In this document: piece after piece, positions 51,633-60,960 of the stretch
Position numbering within the stretch: position 1 is the first letter of the stretch
Layout of the letters: each line of letters starts with the position of its first letter
From: Desulfamplus sp964425195
GTDB taxonomy: Bacteria > Desulfobacterota > Desulfobacteria > Desulfobacterales > Desulfobacteraceae
Assembly: GCA_964425195.1 (NCBI GenBank)
Contig: CAYRLG010000009.1
Location: 52,446-116,445 of the forward strand
Length of the DNA stretch: 64,000 bases
Direction of reading: 5' to 3'
Position numbers and translations under genes: made by a program
Notes under the pieces: generated by a model
What the model was told of the DNA's origin: nothing
Seen by the model: only the letters and a program-made list of their open reading frames with translations
The model's database searches: none

Positions 51633-53123
51633 ATGACCTCTTTCTTATTTTACGATATTGAAACAAGCGGTTTAAATCCTGCTTTTGATCAGATTCTTAC
51701 ATTTGCTGCTATAAGAACTGATAGTGATTTGAATGAAATTGAACGTTATTCAATCACTATCCAGATGAGACCAGATATTGTGCCATCTCCGGGTGCATTT
51801 ATTACTCATAGGCTTATGCCCGAAGAGTTAGAACAAGGTATATGTGAATATCAAGCTGCTTGCAAAATTCATAATATTATAAATGTAGCTGGAACCGTCT
51901 CAGTTGGTTATAACAATTTGGGTTTTGATGATGAGTTTCTTAGATTTACCTTTTACAGAAACCTTCTGGAGCCTTACTCTCACCAATATGCCAATGGTTG
52001 TTATCGAATTGATTTGTTGCCTATTACTACAATTTACAGAGTTTTTAAACCAGATATTATAAATTGGCCCACACATTGTGATGGTAAACCAAGTCTTAAG
52101 CTTGAGTTGTTAAGCAGTATAAATAATTTTAGAATATCTGGAAGGTCTCATGATGCTATGTCAGATGTTGAGGCAACGGTTGAGTTAGCCAAACGCCTGA
52201 TTCAAGAGAAGAAGGTATGGGAATACTGCATTCGATTTTTTGATAAAAATTGGGATAGAACACGAATTGATAAGATTTTCAATAAACCATCTTATGATGA
52301 TTATCCTGTTGCCTTTCTGGTGTCACACAGACTTGCTGACTCAATATATATTGCACCTGTAATAGGGATTGGTAGATCATATCACTATAGAAATCAGAGT
52401 CTTTGGATTAGGTTAGACAGAGATTCTTTTCCTAATTCAGCTAACTTTAATCCTGACGAGCTATTTGTTATCAGAAAAAAAGATGGTGAGAACAATATTA
52501 TACTTCCTCCATTATCAAGATTTTGGGATCGACTTTCAGACGAACAGAGATTATTTGCCAAAGAGAAGCTCTCTTCTATTTACCAAGATGAGAAGAGCCT
52601 TTTGCTTTTTAAGCAAATTATTGAGTATCACCGACAATTTAAATATGAATTGGTTCCAGAGGCAGATATTGATTCTCTACTCTATACCACCCCTTTTTTC
52701 ACAAACGCTGAGAAACGTGAAATGGAGCTGTTTCATAGTAAGATAGTAGTTAGTGAAAAACTTGCTATTATTGAGGATATGCAAATACCAAGAGTTAAAT
52801 CTATGGCAATTCGGATTATGTTTAGAAACTATTTTAATAGATATGAGCAAAAAATTAGTATAGAGAGTCAAAGCAGAGAGGTTTTACCAGAAAGAGTAGC
52901 TGATTTAATATTAAAAGAGTATGCAAAATACATGGAAAGAGTTAAGTGTAATAGCAGCGATCCTGATTTTAACATAAAAAAAATTATCGGTTTTAAACGA
53001 GATGAGAGACTTATACCATCAAAGGCTATTGAGGAGTTGAAAATAATGGTTACTGATACAACATTGGATGATGAACAAAAAAAAATATTAGAACGGCTTG
53101 AACTATATATTGCAAAATTATAG
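51633..53123 (+). CDS. sbcB: Exodeoxyribonuclease I
   Basis: Single-strand 3'-5' exonuclease of recombination and repair. The 496-residue product has DEDDh motifs FYDIETSGLNP (Exo I), GYNNLGFDDEFLRFTFYRN (Exo II) and SHDAMSDVEATVELA (Exo III). The SH3-like and C-terminal domains of ExoI follow (about 200-350, 355-490). GYNNLGFDDEF with the following FYRNLLEPY is specific to ExoI rather than DnaQ. It starts 16 bases after the rpsI terminator. Confidence 0.94.
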   Translation: MTSFLFYDIETSGLNPAFDQILTFAAIRTDSDLNEIERYSITIQMRPDIVPSPGAFITHRLMPEELEQGICEYQAACKIHNIINVAGTVSVGYNNLGFDDEFLRFTFYRNLLEPYSHQYANGCYRIDLLPITTIYRVFKPDIINWPTHCDGKPSLKLELLSSINNFRISGRSHDAMSDVEATVELAKRLIQEKKVWEYCIRFFDKNWDRTRIDKIFNKPSYDDYPVAFLVSHRLADSIYIAPVIGIGRSYHYRNQSLWIRLDRDSFPNSANFNPDELFVIRKKDGENNIILPPLSRFWDRLSDEQRLFAKEKLSSIYQDEKSLLLFKQIIEYHRQFKYELVPEADIDSLLYTTPFFTNAEKREMELFHSKIVVSEKLAIIEDMQIPRVKSMAIRIMFRNYFNRYEQKISIESQSREVLPERVADLILKEYAKYMERVKCNSSDPDFNIKKIIGFKRDERLIPSKAIEELKIMVTDTTLDDEQKKILERLELYIAKL

Positions 53124-53147
53124 TTTTTTCAGTAAGTTACACTATAT

Positions 53148-53909
53148 TTAGATTGGATTGATTCTACTCAATCTTCTCAACTCATCCAACTGTGCCATGT
53201 GTATAAATTTATTGAGTTGTGACTCTTTGTCATGTGTAGTGCCAATAAATTTAGCTCCTGCAAATATGTGATTTTCTGAGTAGTTGTTATCTATTCTCAC
53301 AATTTCAATTTTAAGAGGTATTGTGGCAAATGGCTGTTTTGTTGAATTTGGAGTCATTAAAAGCATCCCTATTACAGCGTAGCTATTGCGTTTCAATGAA
53401 GTTAAAGAGTTAGCTCTTTTATTTAACTTTATTGGAATAACTATTCCAAGGCCAGTTATTGATATATCTCTTATAAAAAAGTCTTTTGTTGAATAATAGC
53501 TATTGTTATTGAAAATTAACTTTGCTTTAACTGTAAAATTTCCACTTATTGGCATTCTGAATGCGGAACGGATATTAGTCTCTATTAAAACAGGAAAGTA
53601 TTCAACAGTGATCGCCCCAACCCTACTTTTGCTAAAAAGAGTGTAGTTATTATGAAATTCTAATGGATTGCATTTTATCCCAAAGCGTTTTTTATCAGAA
53701 TCAACTTTCAATAGTGTAGTCAGATGCATCTCCTCAAAAGGAGTTGAAGTGGTTATATTATTGAAAGGTTGTGCAATAATAATCTGTTGTTGTTTGTGAT
53801 AAGCATCATAAATGATTGATGAGGCTGCAATTGGATGAAGGGAGTTGAGATTTAATACGATCTCAACTCCTGTTGATGGTGTAAATATCTCTTCTATTGT
53901 GTGGGTCAT
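53148..53909 (-). CDS. PilZ-domain protein, putative c-di-GMP receptor
   Basis: 253 residues. The C-terminal half (about residues 113-240) has the PilZ signature: RSAFR (RxxxR) followed about 35 residues later by DISITGLG (DxSxxG). Both are needed for c-di-GMP binding. The N-terminal 110 residues resemble a YcgR-N-type beta domain. It lies 27 bases after hup on the same strand. In this motility-rich window a role in flagellar or pilus control is plausible, but the target is unknown. Confidence 0.82.
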   Translation of the reverse strand: MTHTIEEIFTPSTGVEIVLNLNSLHPIAASSIIYDAYHKQQQIIIAQPFNNITTSTPFEEMHLTTLLKVDSDKKRFGIKCNPLEFHNNYTLFSKSRVGAITVEYFPVLIETNIRSAFRMPISGNFTVKAKLIFNNNSYYSTKDFFIRDISITGLGIVIPIKLNKRANSLTSLKRNSYAVIGMLLMTPNSTKQPFATIPLKIEIVRIDNNYSENHIFAGAKFIGTTHDKESQLNKFIHMAQLDELRRLSRINPI

Positions 53910-53936
53910 GGGAGGTAGGCAAGAAATACTAACTTT

Positions 53937-54230
53937 TTACTTTATAGCATCTTTTAATGCTTTACCAGGTATAAATTTGGGTACGTTTCTTGATGGAATA
54001 TCAATTTCTTTTCCAGTCTGTGGATTTCTCCCTTTTCTTGCTTTTCTTTCAGATGTCTTAAAAGTTCCAAAACCTACAAGGGTTACTGTTTTATGTTCTG
54101 CAAGTGCCTCGGAAATTGCAGCTAACATACAGTCAACAGCGGCTTGAGCATCTTTTTTGCTGTTAAGTACTTCTGCAACCTTGCTTATTAAATCCCCTTT
54201 GTTTATTCCTTTGCTGCTCTCTTTTTCCAT
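53937..54230 (-). CDS. HU-family DNA-binding protein
   Basis: Nucleoid protein that bends DNA as a dimer. The 97-residue product has NKGDLISKVAEVL, VTLVGFGTFKTSERKARKGR and NPQTGKEIDIPSRNVPKF, the HU/IHF arm. GRNPQTG and the later FIPGKALKDAI fit HU rather than IHF. Seven extra residues precede the usual start. GGAG lies just upstream, and a good promoter is at 54310-54338. Confidence 0.96.
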   Translation of the reverse strand: MEKESSKGINKGDLISKVAEVLNSKKDAQAAVDCMLAAISEALAEHKTVTLVGFGTFKTSERKARKGRNPQTGKEIDIPSRNVPKFIPGKALKDAIK

Positions 54231-54309
54231 TTATGACTCCTTTTGTTTTTACGTTTTTTAATAGATTGTGGGTTGCACAGTGTGGCTCTCTTTTATTCCA
54301 GTGCGGGTT

Positions 54310-54338
54310 AAGTTACGTGTTTGATCTGTAGGTGTCAA
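54310..54338 (-). promoter_or_regulatory. Sigma70-type promoter of the HU gene
   Basis: On the minus strand TTGACA (54338-54333), 17-base spacer, TAACTT (54315-54310). The -35 is consensus. It lies in the 314-base divergent gap 54231-54544, which also holds a perfect 10-base tandem repeat (AAATGCAATT at 54511-54530) ahead of cheX. Confidence 0.65.
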
Positions 54339-54544
54339 GTGTTTATTAGGATTTTTTACGGCTTATGACCAATATACAAATCTTGCACAATATCACTATC
54401 CCATTATCCTTGCTTTTTATCGGATTTAATATAACATATATTAACGTTTAATCTTTAGTGTTAACGTATTAAAAACAGAGTTAATATAAATATTTAGGTT
54501 GTATATAAATAAATGCAATTAAATGCAATTTTTAGGTGAATAAG

Positions 54545-55000
54545 ATGGAAGCTGCGGTTGTAAACTCTTTCATAGAGGGAACTTTTCATATACTTGATAC
54601 AACATCGTCGTTAAAGGCAAAACCAGATGCACCTTATATTAAAAACAGTAGAATTGCAAATGGAGACATCACTGGTTTGCTTGAGATTGCTGGAGATATT
54701 AATGGTACTGCTTCAGTCACCTTTACAGAGAAGAGTATTCTTACTATTGTCTCTAAAATGTTTGGTGAAGAGATGACTCAAATTGATGCAGATATTACTG
54801 ACGCAGTTGGAGAGCTTGGTAATATGATATCTGGTCATGTGAACACCAAAATGACAGAAATGGGAAAAAGTGTAAAAGTTAAACTCTTAGGGGTTAAAGA
54901 TGGTAAAAATCATCAGATTGATCACGCTGATGGGAGAAAGATTCTTGTACTGCCTTTTAAAACAACTATGGGCAATCTATGGATAGAGCTTTGCTATTAA
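54545..55000 (+). CDS. CheX-type chemotaxis phosphatase
   Basis: CheC/CheX-family protein, here the single-active-site CheX form, that removes phosphate from CheY. The 151-residue product from ATG at 54545 (AGGTG 7 bases upstream) has the catalytic helix DAVGELGNMISGHVNTKM, with Glu and Asn in the ExxN positions. A GTG at 54536 in frame is less likely. No other chemotaxis gene is adjacent, but motAB is 4 kb downstream. Confidence 0.88.
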   Translation: MEAAVVNSFIEGTFHILDTTSSLKAKPDAPYIKNSRIANGDITGLLEIAGDINGTASVTFTEKSILTIVSKMFGEEMTQIDADITDAVGELGNMISGHVNTKMTEMGKSVKVKLLGVKDGKNHQIDHADGRKILVLPFKTTMGNLWIELCY

Positions 55001-55052
55001 TTGTTATATCTTAATTTTGTATATAATATCACATTAGGTTTACATATCTTAC

Positions 55053-56909
55053 ATGGTTTCATCAAAAAAAATTTGCTCAATACTTGTAAATGCTGGGGTT
55101 ATATCTGCTGAACATGCAAAGAGTGCTCTGCAAAGAGATAATCTAACTCGGAGCAAAATTCAGCTTGAGCGAGAAAAAAAGAGAGAAAGTTCAGGTGCTG
55201 CTAATACGGTTGATGTGCCAATTGACTTTGTTGACGTGCTTCTTGCCTTGAAAGTCAAAAGAGTTGACAATCCAGAACTTCCAGTTGAAGAGGATACTCT
55301 GTACGAGACAATAGCTAATGGTCTTAATATCCCATATAAAAAGATCGATCCTCTTAACCTTGATCTGAACTTAGTTACAAAGACCATACCTAAATCTTTT
55401 GCTATGAAACACCTTCTTCTGCCATTAGAGATTATTGAAGGTCGTTTAATTGTGGCAACAATAAACCCTTTTAATCATGAAGCAATTGCAGATGTTGAGC
55501 GTGTAACCAACCTTAAAGTTATGCCTGTTGTTAGTTCAAAATCTGATATAAAAAAGATGATTGCAGAGTGTTTTGGTTTTAAATATTCTATTAGTGCTGC
55601 TGAGGATCACTTTTCTAAAACAGGTGTTGAACTTGGCAATTTCGAGCAGTATGTCAGGCTTACCTCTTCAGACGAACTCCCTTCAACAGATCAACATATT
55701 GTAAATGCAGTTAATCACCTCTTCTCCTACTCATTTGAGCAGAGAGCAAGCGATATTCATATTGAACCAAAACGTGATACATCTATTGTAAGAATGAGAA
55801 TTGACGGAGTGCTCCATACAGTTTATAAACTTCCTAAGAAAGTGCATAATGCTGTTATAAGCAGAATCAAAACCTTGTCTGGTCTTAATATGGCTGAAAA
55901 ACGGAGACCTCAAGATGGGCGTATTAAGACAGAAAAAGATGGTGTCGAGGTGGAGATCCGCGTTTCAACCATTCCAGTTGCGTTTGGCGAAAAGGTGGTA
56001 ATGAGAATAATGGATCCTGCTGTTCTGTTTCAAAATCTTGAATTCCTTGGATTTGAAGATGACGATTACAACAAGTACAAAAATATGATAAGTATGCCTC
56101 ACGGCATAATTTTAGTTACAGGTCCGACTGGAAGCGGTAAATCTACAACACTCTACTCTACATTAAGACTTCTATCCTCTCCAGAGATAAATATTACAAC
56201 AATTGAAGACCCGATTGAGATGATCCATGAAGATTTTAATCAGATCGCTGTACAGCCCGCAATTGATGTTACTTTCGACACTATTTTAAGAAATATTCTC
56301 CGTCAAGACCCTGATATTATAATGGTAGGTGAGATAAGAGATCTTCAAACAGCTCAAAGTGCTATTCAAGCAGCATTGACAGGTCATTTAGTACTTTCAA
56401 CGCTTCATACTAACGATGCTATCTCTTCAGTTACCCGTCTTCTTGATCTCGGTATTCCGCCTTTTTTGGTTCACTCATCACTTACTGGTATTATTGCTCA
56501 AAGACTTGTAAGAACTATATGTCCTTTATGTGCTGAAAACTTTATAATGGATATAGATGAGTTTAATGATTTAGGGTTTAATATAGACTCTGATGGAATA
56601 ATACGCCATAATGGTCATCTAACTCATAAGGCAACTTTAAGCGGTGATGGCAATCTTGTGTTGAGACGTGGCAAAGGATGTGTTCAATGCAGATATACGG
56701 GTTATAAGGGTAGAAAGGCTGTTTTTGAGGTGCTGCCATATTCTGAAAACTTAAAAAAGATGACATCTGCTAATGTTAATATTTCAGAATTGAGAAAAAT
56801 TGCCGAAATTGAAGGTTTTGCCACTTTAAGAGAGCGAGCAATTACAAAGTTGCTAAATGGAGAGACAACATATCAAGAGGTGTTAAAAGTTACATGGGAA
56901 AATATTTAA
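55053..56909 (+). CDS. PilB/GspE-type secretion and pilus assembly ATPase
   Basis: 618-residue hexameric ATPase of type IV pili or type II secretion. The N-terminal 170 residues match the MshEN/GspE-N region that binds c-di-GMP in some members, with a charged insertion at about 33-55. The ATPase core has Walker A GPTGSGKSTTLYSTL, Asp box LRQDPDIIMVGEIRD, and His box LVLSTLHTNDAISSVTRLLD. A zinc-type four-Cys element follows (CPLC ... GCVQC). No pilin or secretin neighbours exist in the window, so which machine it serves is open. Confidence 0.9.
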   Translation: MVSSKKICSILVNAGVISAEHAKSALQRDNLTRSKIQLEREKKRESSGAANTVDVPIDFVDVLLALKVKRVDNPELPVEEDTLYETIANGLNIPYKKIDPLNLDLNLVTKTIPKSFAMKHLLLPLEIIEGRLIVATINPFNHEAIADVERVTNLKVMPVVSSKSDIKKMIAECFGFKYSISAAEDHFSKTGVELGNFEQYVRLTSSDELPSTDQHIVNAVNHLFSYSFEQRASDIHIEPKRDTSIVRMRIDGVLHTVYKLPKKVHNAVISRIKTLSGLNMAEKRRPQDGRIKTEKDGVEVEIRVSTIPVAFGEKVVMRIMDPAVLFQNLEFLGFEDDDYNKYKNMISMPHGIILVTGPTGSGKSTTLYSTLRLLSSPEINITTIEDPIEMIHEDFNQIAVQPAIDVTFDTILRNILRQDPDIIMVGEIRDLQTAQSAIQAALTGHLVLSTLHTNDAISSVTRLLDLGIPPFLVHSSLTGIIAQRLVRTICPLCAENFIMDIDEFNDLGFNIDSDGIIRHNGHLTHKATLSGDGNLVLRRGKGCVQCRYTGYKGRKAVFEVLPYSENLKKMTSANVNISELRKIAEIEGFATLRERAITKLLNGETTYQEVLKVTWENI

Positions 56910-57006
56910 AATTTAAACGGTGTATAGACGAACAGCTATGTGTCTCTATTTTATTAAACAGCGATTTATAATTTTGCAAAGTATAACTAAATGGATAGTG
57001 AAGTAA

Positions 57007-57561
57007 ATGATAAAGAGAATCACAGATTTTTTGTTTGAAATTAATATGTTAAAAGAGCTTATCCGTTCAGGATATGCTTTTCTCGGTTCTGGGCGGGAGA
57101 GTGTTGCTGAACACTCTTTTATGATAGCCATGATCTGCTTTGTAATATCCCGCATTGAGAAAAATATTGATAGCGAACGGCTCATTACAATGGCACTTTT
57201 GCACGATCTGCCGGAGGCTCGAACTGGTGATTTAAATTATGTGCAGAAAAAATATGTTACTGCTGATGAGCACAAGGCTGTTTGTGATATGATAGATGGT
57301 CTGCCGTTCGGCAGTGAAATAGTCTGTATGCTCAATGAGTTTAACCAATCAGAGAGCCGTGAGGCTATGCTGGCAAAAGATGCTGATCAGCTCGCTTTTA
57401 TTATTGAGCTGAAAAAAAAGCATGATAATGGGGCTAAATCTCCTGAAAAATGGCTGCCCTTTATTGTGGAGAGGCTTAAGACCGATACAGGTAGAAAACT
57501 TGCACAAAGTATCATTGATTCAAATTGGGACGATTGGTGGTTTAAAAACTACTCGGAATAG
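57007..57561 (+). CDS. HD-domain hydrolase, YfbR/HDDC2-like
   Basis: 184-residue metal-dependent phosphohydrolase. VAEHSFMIAMICFVI provides the first His, LLHDLPEARTGDL the HD dyad and KDADQLAFIIELKKK the last Asp. This motif set is that of the 5'-deoxynucleotidase YfbR/HDDC2 group, which removes phosphate from dNMPs. It stands between the PilB-type gene and the HD-GYP gene without tight coupling. Confidence 0.87.
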   Translation: MIKRITDFLFEINMLKELIRSGYAFLGSGRESVAEHSFMIAMICFVISRIEKNIDSERLITMALLHDLPEARTGDLNYVQKKYVTADEHKAVCDMIDGLPFGSEIVCMLNEFNQSESREAMLAKDADQLAFIIELKKKHDNGAKSPEKWLPFIVERLKTDTGRKLAQSIIDSNWDDWWFKNYSE

Positions 57562-57683
57562 AGATATTATTTTTATATCTTTCATTTTTATTTTAATCAC
57601 AATACGTTGACATGCACAGCAACAAATAAACAGCAAAAAATAATTAAATTCTCAGAAACTTTCATATAAATAGAGCAACAGCC

Positions 57684-59273
57684 ATGAATAGATATCAGGA
57701 TAAAGAGATTACAAAGATAGTCTGTTTTTGTGCATCAGAAGAGTCCTCTGTTGTAGAGTATCTGCAAAATGAACAGAGCTATCTTCTAAAACTGTGCCGT
57801 GATGCTGACGCTCTTGAACAGATAGTTGATTCGATAAATCCTGATATAATATTAATCCACTGCTCTGGAAATCTTTCTGTTTTAAATCTGTCTGAAAGGC
57901 TTATTGAACTTGAGGATGTTGTTGAATCTGACTGTGCTGATTATGATGATGGTTCTTGCTCAGAAGTTGAAAGTGATGATATAGCTGATGCAACTGATGC
58001 TATTCAAGCTGGTTTACCTGTAAATTCCTATATTATGCCTGAATATCTCTCTGATAGTTTACCGATTAGAAATATTTCTAATAAAGCACAAGTGCTATTT
58101 TTATTTGATTCAGATCCCGGCATAGATGTCAGGCATCAATGCCTTTCAAACAGATGCGATCTTATGGTTGCACCGTTTCATTTTGAAGAGCTTAAATTTA
58201 GAATAGGTCTTTATGTAAACCAAAAAGAGCTAAACTATAGGGTTTCATGGCAGCAGGAGGCTCTTAATCGTGCGGTTGATCATATTGATAATTTAAAACA
58301 GATTATCGTTGATACAAGAAAAAATTGGTCAAGGGAGAATGAGCTTCTCCACAACTCTTTAAAGCAGATAAACATGATGTCTAATGATCGTGATATCCTC
58401 CAAAATCAGCTTAAAGTATCTCGTGCAAAATTTGTTGAAAACATAAAAGGAATGAACTCATTCTTGTGCAGCATGGTTGAGTCTCGAAACGAGCATCAAA
58501 AAGGGCACTCTAAAAGGGTAGCACAGATTTGTGAATTTGTAGCAGAAAAGCTCAACATTGAACCAAAATCTATACGATTGTTAAAAAATGCAGCAATGCT
58601 CCATGAGGTTGGAATGCTTCTTATTCCATCGTCAATATTAAACAAAGATTCTTCACAATGGTCAGAGTACGAAAAAAATATGATGCTGCACCACCCGTCA
58701 AATGGTGCAGCATATTTAGATGATTGTCCAGGATTTGAAAAAATTGCAGATGTTATACGTCATCTGCATGAAAATTCTGATGGAACAGGTTATCCGCAGG
58801 GGTTGAAAAAGAGATATATTCCTCTGCTCTCCAAAATTCTTGCTGGTGCTGATGTTTTAGATCAGATATGGATTGATAATCCTCATGCTTCACTTGAGAG
58901 GCTTCTTGAGATTCTTGAGAATGGGTATGCCGGCTCAAGACTTGAGCCATCTATTGTTAATATTCTTGAAAAATATGCGGTTACTGTTCTAAATTTTCAA
59001 ACTGGTTGCAGCCAGGCAGATGGTATTGGGCAATCAGCGTCAGATTCAAAGTTAAATAAAAATCAGGGGTTTAACAGCCTCACAAGGCTTAAAGAGATTG
59101 GTGTATATCAATTAACACCCGGAATGGTTCTTGGGACTGGATTATTCACAAAAACAGGTACAAAACTTTTTTCTGCCGGAACAACCTTAACTGCTGATTC
59201 AATTCGTATGTTAGAAAAATATACAAAAGAGTACCCTGTTGATGAGACAATATTTATAAAATTAGATTTATAG
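57684..59273 (+). CDS. HD-GYP-like regulator with altered HD dyad
   Basis: 529 residues in three parts. The N-terminal receiver-like domain (about 1-180) has an acidic Ser/Asp insertion (79-108). A coiled coil follows (185-255), then an HD-GYP domain (about 262-430) and a C-terminal beta domain (GVYQLTPGMVLGTGLF). HD-GYP enzymes hydrolyse c-di-GMP. Here the usual HDIGK reads HEVGM (His307-Glu308), so one metal ligand and the Lys are changed, while DGTGYP and the other His residues remain. It may be a c-di-GMP sensor rather than an enzyme. It ends 15 bases before motA. Confidence 0.86.
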   Translation: MNRYQDKEITKIVCFCASEESSVVEYLQNEQSYLLKLCRDADALEQIVDSINPDIILIHCSGNLSVLNLSERLIELEDVVESDCADYDDGSCSEVESDDIADATDAIQAGLPVNSYIMPEYLSDSLPIRNISNKAQVLFLFDSDPGIDVRHQCLSNRCDLMVAPFHFEELKFRIGLYVNQKELNYRVSWQQEALNRAVDHIDNLKQIIVDTRKNWSRENELLHNSLKQINMMSNDRDILQNQLKVSRAKFVENIKGMNSFLCSMVESRNEHQKGHSKRVAQICEFVAEKLNIEPKSIRLLKNAAMLHEVGMLLIPSSILNKDSSQWSEYEKNMMLHHPSNGAAYLDDCPGFEKIADVIRHLHENSDGTGYPQGLKKRYIPLLSKILAGADVLDQIWIDNPHASLERLLEILENGYAGSRLEPSIVNILEKYAVTVLNFQTGCSQADGIGQSASDSKLNKNQGFNSLTRLKEIGVYQLTPGMVLGTGLFTKTGTKLFSAGTTLTADSIRMLEKYTKEYPVDETIFIKLDL

Positions 59274-59288
59274 TAGTGGAGTAAAAAT

Positions 59289-60053
59289 ATGGATATTGCA
59301 ACAATTATTGGTATTGTATCAGGTATGGGCTTTATAGCCGGTACCATTCTTCTTGGCAGTAGCCTTCTTCTATTCTGGGATACCCCTTCAGTTGTTATTG
59401 TTTGCGGAGGAACAGTAGCAGGTTTATTTGTGGCATTTCCTCTTAAAAATGTTCTTGGGCTTATAAAGGTTACAATGAGGCTTTTTATGTTTAAATTAGA
59501 GAAGCCTGAAAATATAGTTACCAATTTGATTGAGATTTCGAACAAGGCGAGAAAAGGTGGACTTCTATCTATTGAATCTGATATTGCAAACACACCAGAT
59601 CCCTATTTAGCCAGTGCCCTACAAATGACGGTAGATGGTGTAAAGACCGCTGATATTGCCGCAGTTATGCAAAAAAAGATGGATTTGCTAAAAGAGGCAA
59701 ATGGAACAGGAGCTTCAATGTACGCAACACTTGGTTCCATTGCCCCTGCTTTTGGCATGATAGGAACTCTTATCGGACTTGTTCAGATGCTTGCTAACCT
59801 TGATGATCCAGCAAGTATTGGACCATCAATGGCTGTTGCCATGATCACTACATTTTACGGTGCTATTCTTGCTAATCTATTTTTTAACCCAATGTCAAAC
59901 AAACTTAAAATCCGCTGCGGTGAAGAGATTTCGAATATGAACATCATTTACGAAGGCGTGTTGTCTATCCGTGAAGGAGAGCATCCTAAATTATTAGAAG
60001 AGAAGTTAAACGTATATCTTGGTTCAAATAAGCCTAAAGAGGGCGGAAAGTAG
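59289..60053 (+). CDS. motA: MotA, flagellar stator subunit
   Basis: Proton or sodium channel subunit of the flagellar motor. The 254-residue product has four TM segments, starting GIVSGMGFIAGTILLGSS and VVIVCGGTVAGLFVAFPL. The cytoplasmic loop and the TM3-TM4 block (ATLGSIAPAFGMIGTLIGLV; AMITTFYGAILANLFFNPM) are typical. Length is normal. It lies directly between the HD-GYP gene and motB. Confidence 0.96.
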   Translation: MDIATIIGIVSGMGFIAGTILLGSSLLLFWDTPSVVIVCGGTVAGLFVAFPLKNVLGLIKVTMRLFMFKLEKPENIVTNLIEISNKARKGGLLSIESDIANTPDPYLASALQMTVDGVKTADIAAVMQKKMDLLKEANGTGASMYATLGSIAPAFGMIGTLIGLVQMLANLDDPASIGPSMAVAMITTFYGAILANLFFNPMSNKLKIRCGEEISNMNIIYEGVLSIREGEHPKLLEEKLNVYLGSNKPKEGGK

Positions 60054-60104
60054 ATAACTATTTATAATTACAAATTAATTATAAATAAATGAGGATAACA
60101 AAAA

Positions 60105-60920
60105 ATGGCAGAAGAGAATACATCAGAAGCAGAAGCACCGGCTCTTAATTGCCCAAAGCAAGAGGAGCAGGAGTGTCCGGGTGGTGCCCCTGAGTGGATG
60201 GCAACTTTCTCTGACCTTGTTACCCTGCTTATGTGTTTTTTTGTGCTTATGTTTGCCATGAGTACAACCCAGCAAGAGACTTTTAAGGAGCTTGTAGAGT
60301 CTTTACGAAGTGCACTTGGCGTAACTGTAGTTCCAGAAGCTGGAAGCAGAGAAGGGTTGACGATGCAGCCAGTAGCATCAGAGTCTCCAGTTGAAGAGCA
60401 GAAAATTGATGAAATGGGAGGCATGATACAAAAAGACCTTGAAGAGGTTATGAGCGAAATAAGAGAGCTTGTAATGTTTAACAAACTCGGGGGCCTTGTA
60501 ACAGCTTCTCAAGGAGATATGGGCGCCGTTATTACCATGACCGATATGCTGCTTTTTGAAAAAGGTGAAGCCCAACTTTCTGAAATGGGAATAGACATAC
60601 TAAGAAAGATTGCCTCTGTTCTTTCAAGACTTGCTTATCACGTCAAAGTTAAGGGACACACTGATAGTGTTGAGATAAACTCAAAATTATATCCGTCTAA
60701 CTGGGAACTTTCTGCTGCCAGAGCAAGTGCAGTGGTCAGATTGCTTGTAGAGAGTGGTTTAAATCCTAAATATATTGCGGCTGAAGGTTATGCTCAATAT
60801 AAACCTGTTGCAACTAATGACACTGAAGAGGGTAGGGCAAGAAATAGGAGAGTTGAAATTGTATATGATAGAGATATCATTGCCCGTGATTTTGTAGGTT
60901 TGGATAAGCAGAGTAAATAG
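60105..60920 (+). CDS. motB: MotB, flagellar stator subunit with OmpA-type domain
   Basis: Anchors the stator to peptidoglycan. The 271-residue product has one TM helix (WMATFSDLVTLLMCFFVLMF) with the ion-binding Asp of the FSDLVTLL motif. The C-terminal OmpA domain (VKGHTDSVEINSKLYPSNWELSAARASAVVRLL) binds the wall. Cys and Pro are unusually frequent in the first 30 residues. It starts 51 bases after motA. Confidence 0.96.
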   Translation: MAEENTSEAEAPALNCPKQEEQECPGGAPEWMATFSDLVTLLMCFFVLMFAMSTTQQETFKELVESLRSALGVTVVPEAGSREGLTMQPVASESPVEEQKIDEMGGMIQKDLEEVMSEIRELVMFNKLGGLVTASQGDMGAVITMTDMLLFEKGEAQLSEMGIDILRKIASVLSRLAYHVKVKGHTDSVEINSKLYPSNWELSAARASAVVRLLVESGLNPKYIAAEGYAQYKPVATNDTEEGRARNRRVEIVYDRDIIARDFVGLDKQSK

Positions 60921-60960
60921 ATGTAGTTATAAGTTTGATATAAGAAATAAGGATTTATTG

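Noticed and set aside
59108..59593. 161-residue minus-strand frame across the HD-GYP/motA junction
   Set aside because: It overlaps two well-supported genes on the other strand and has no motif of its own.
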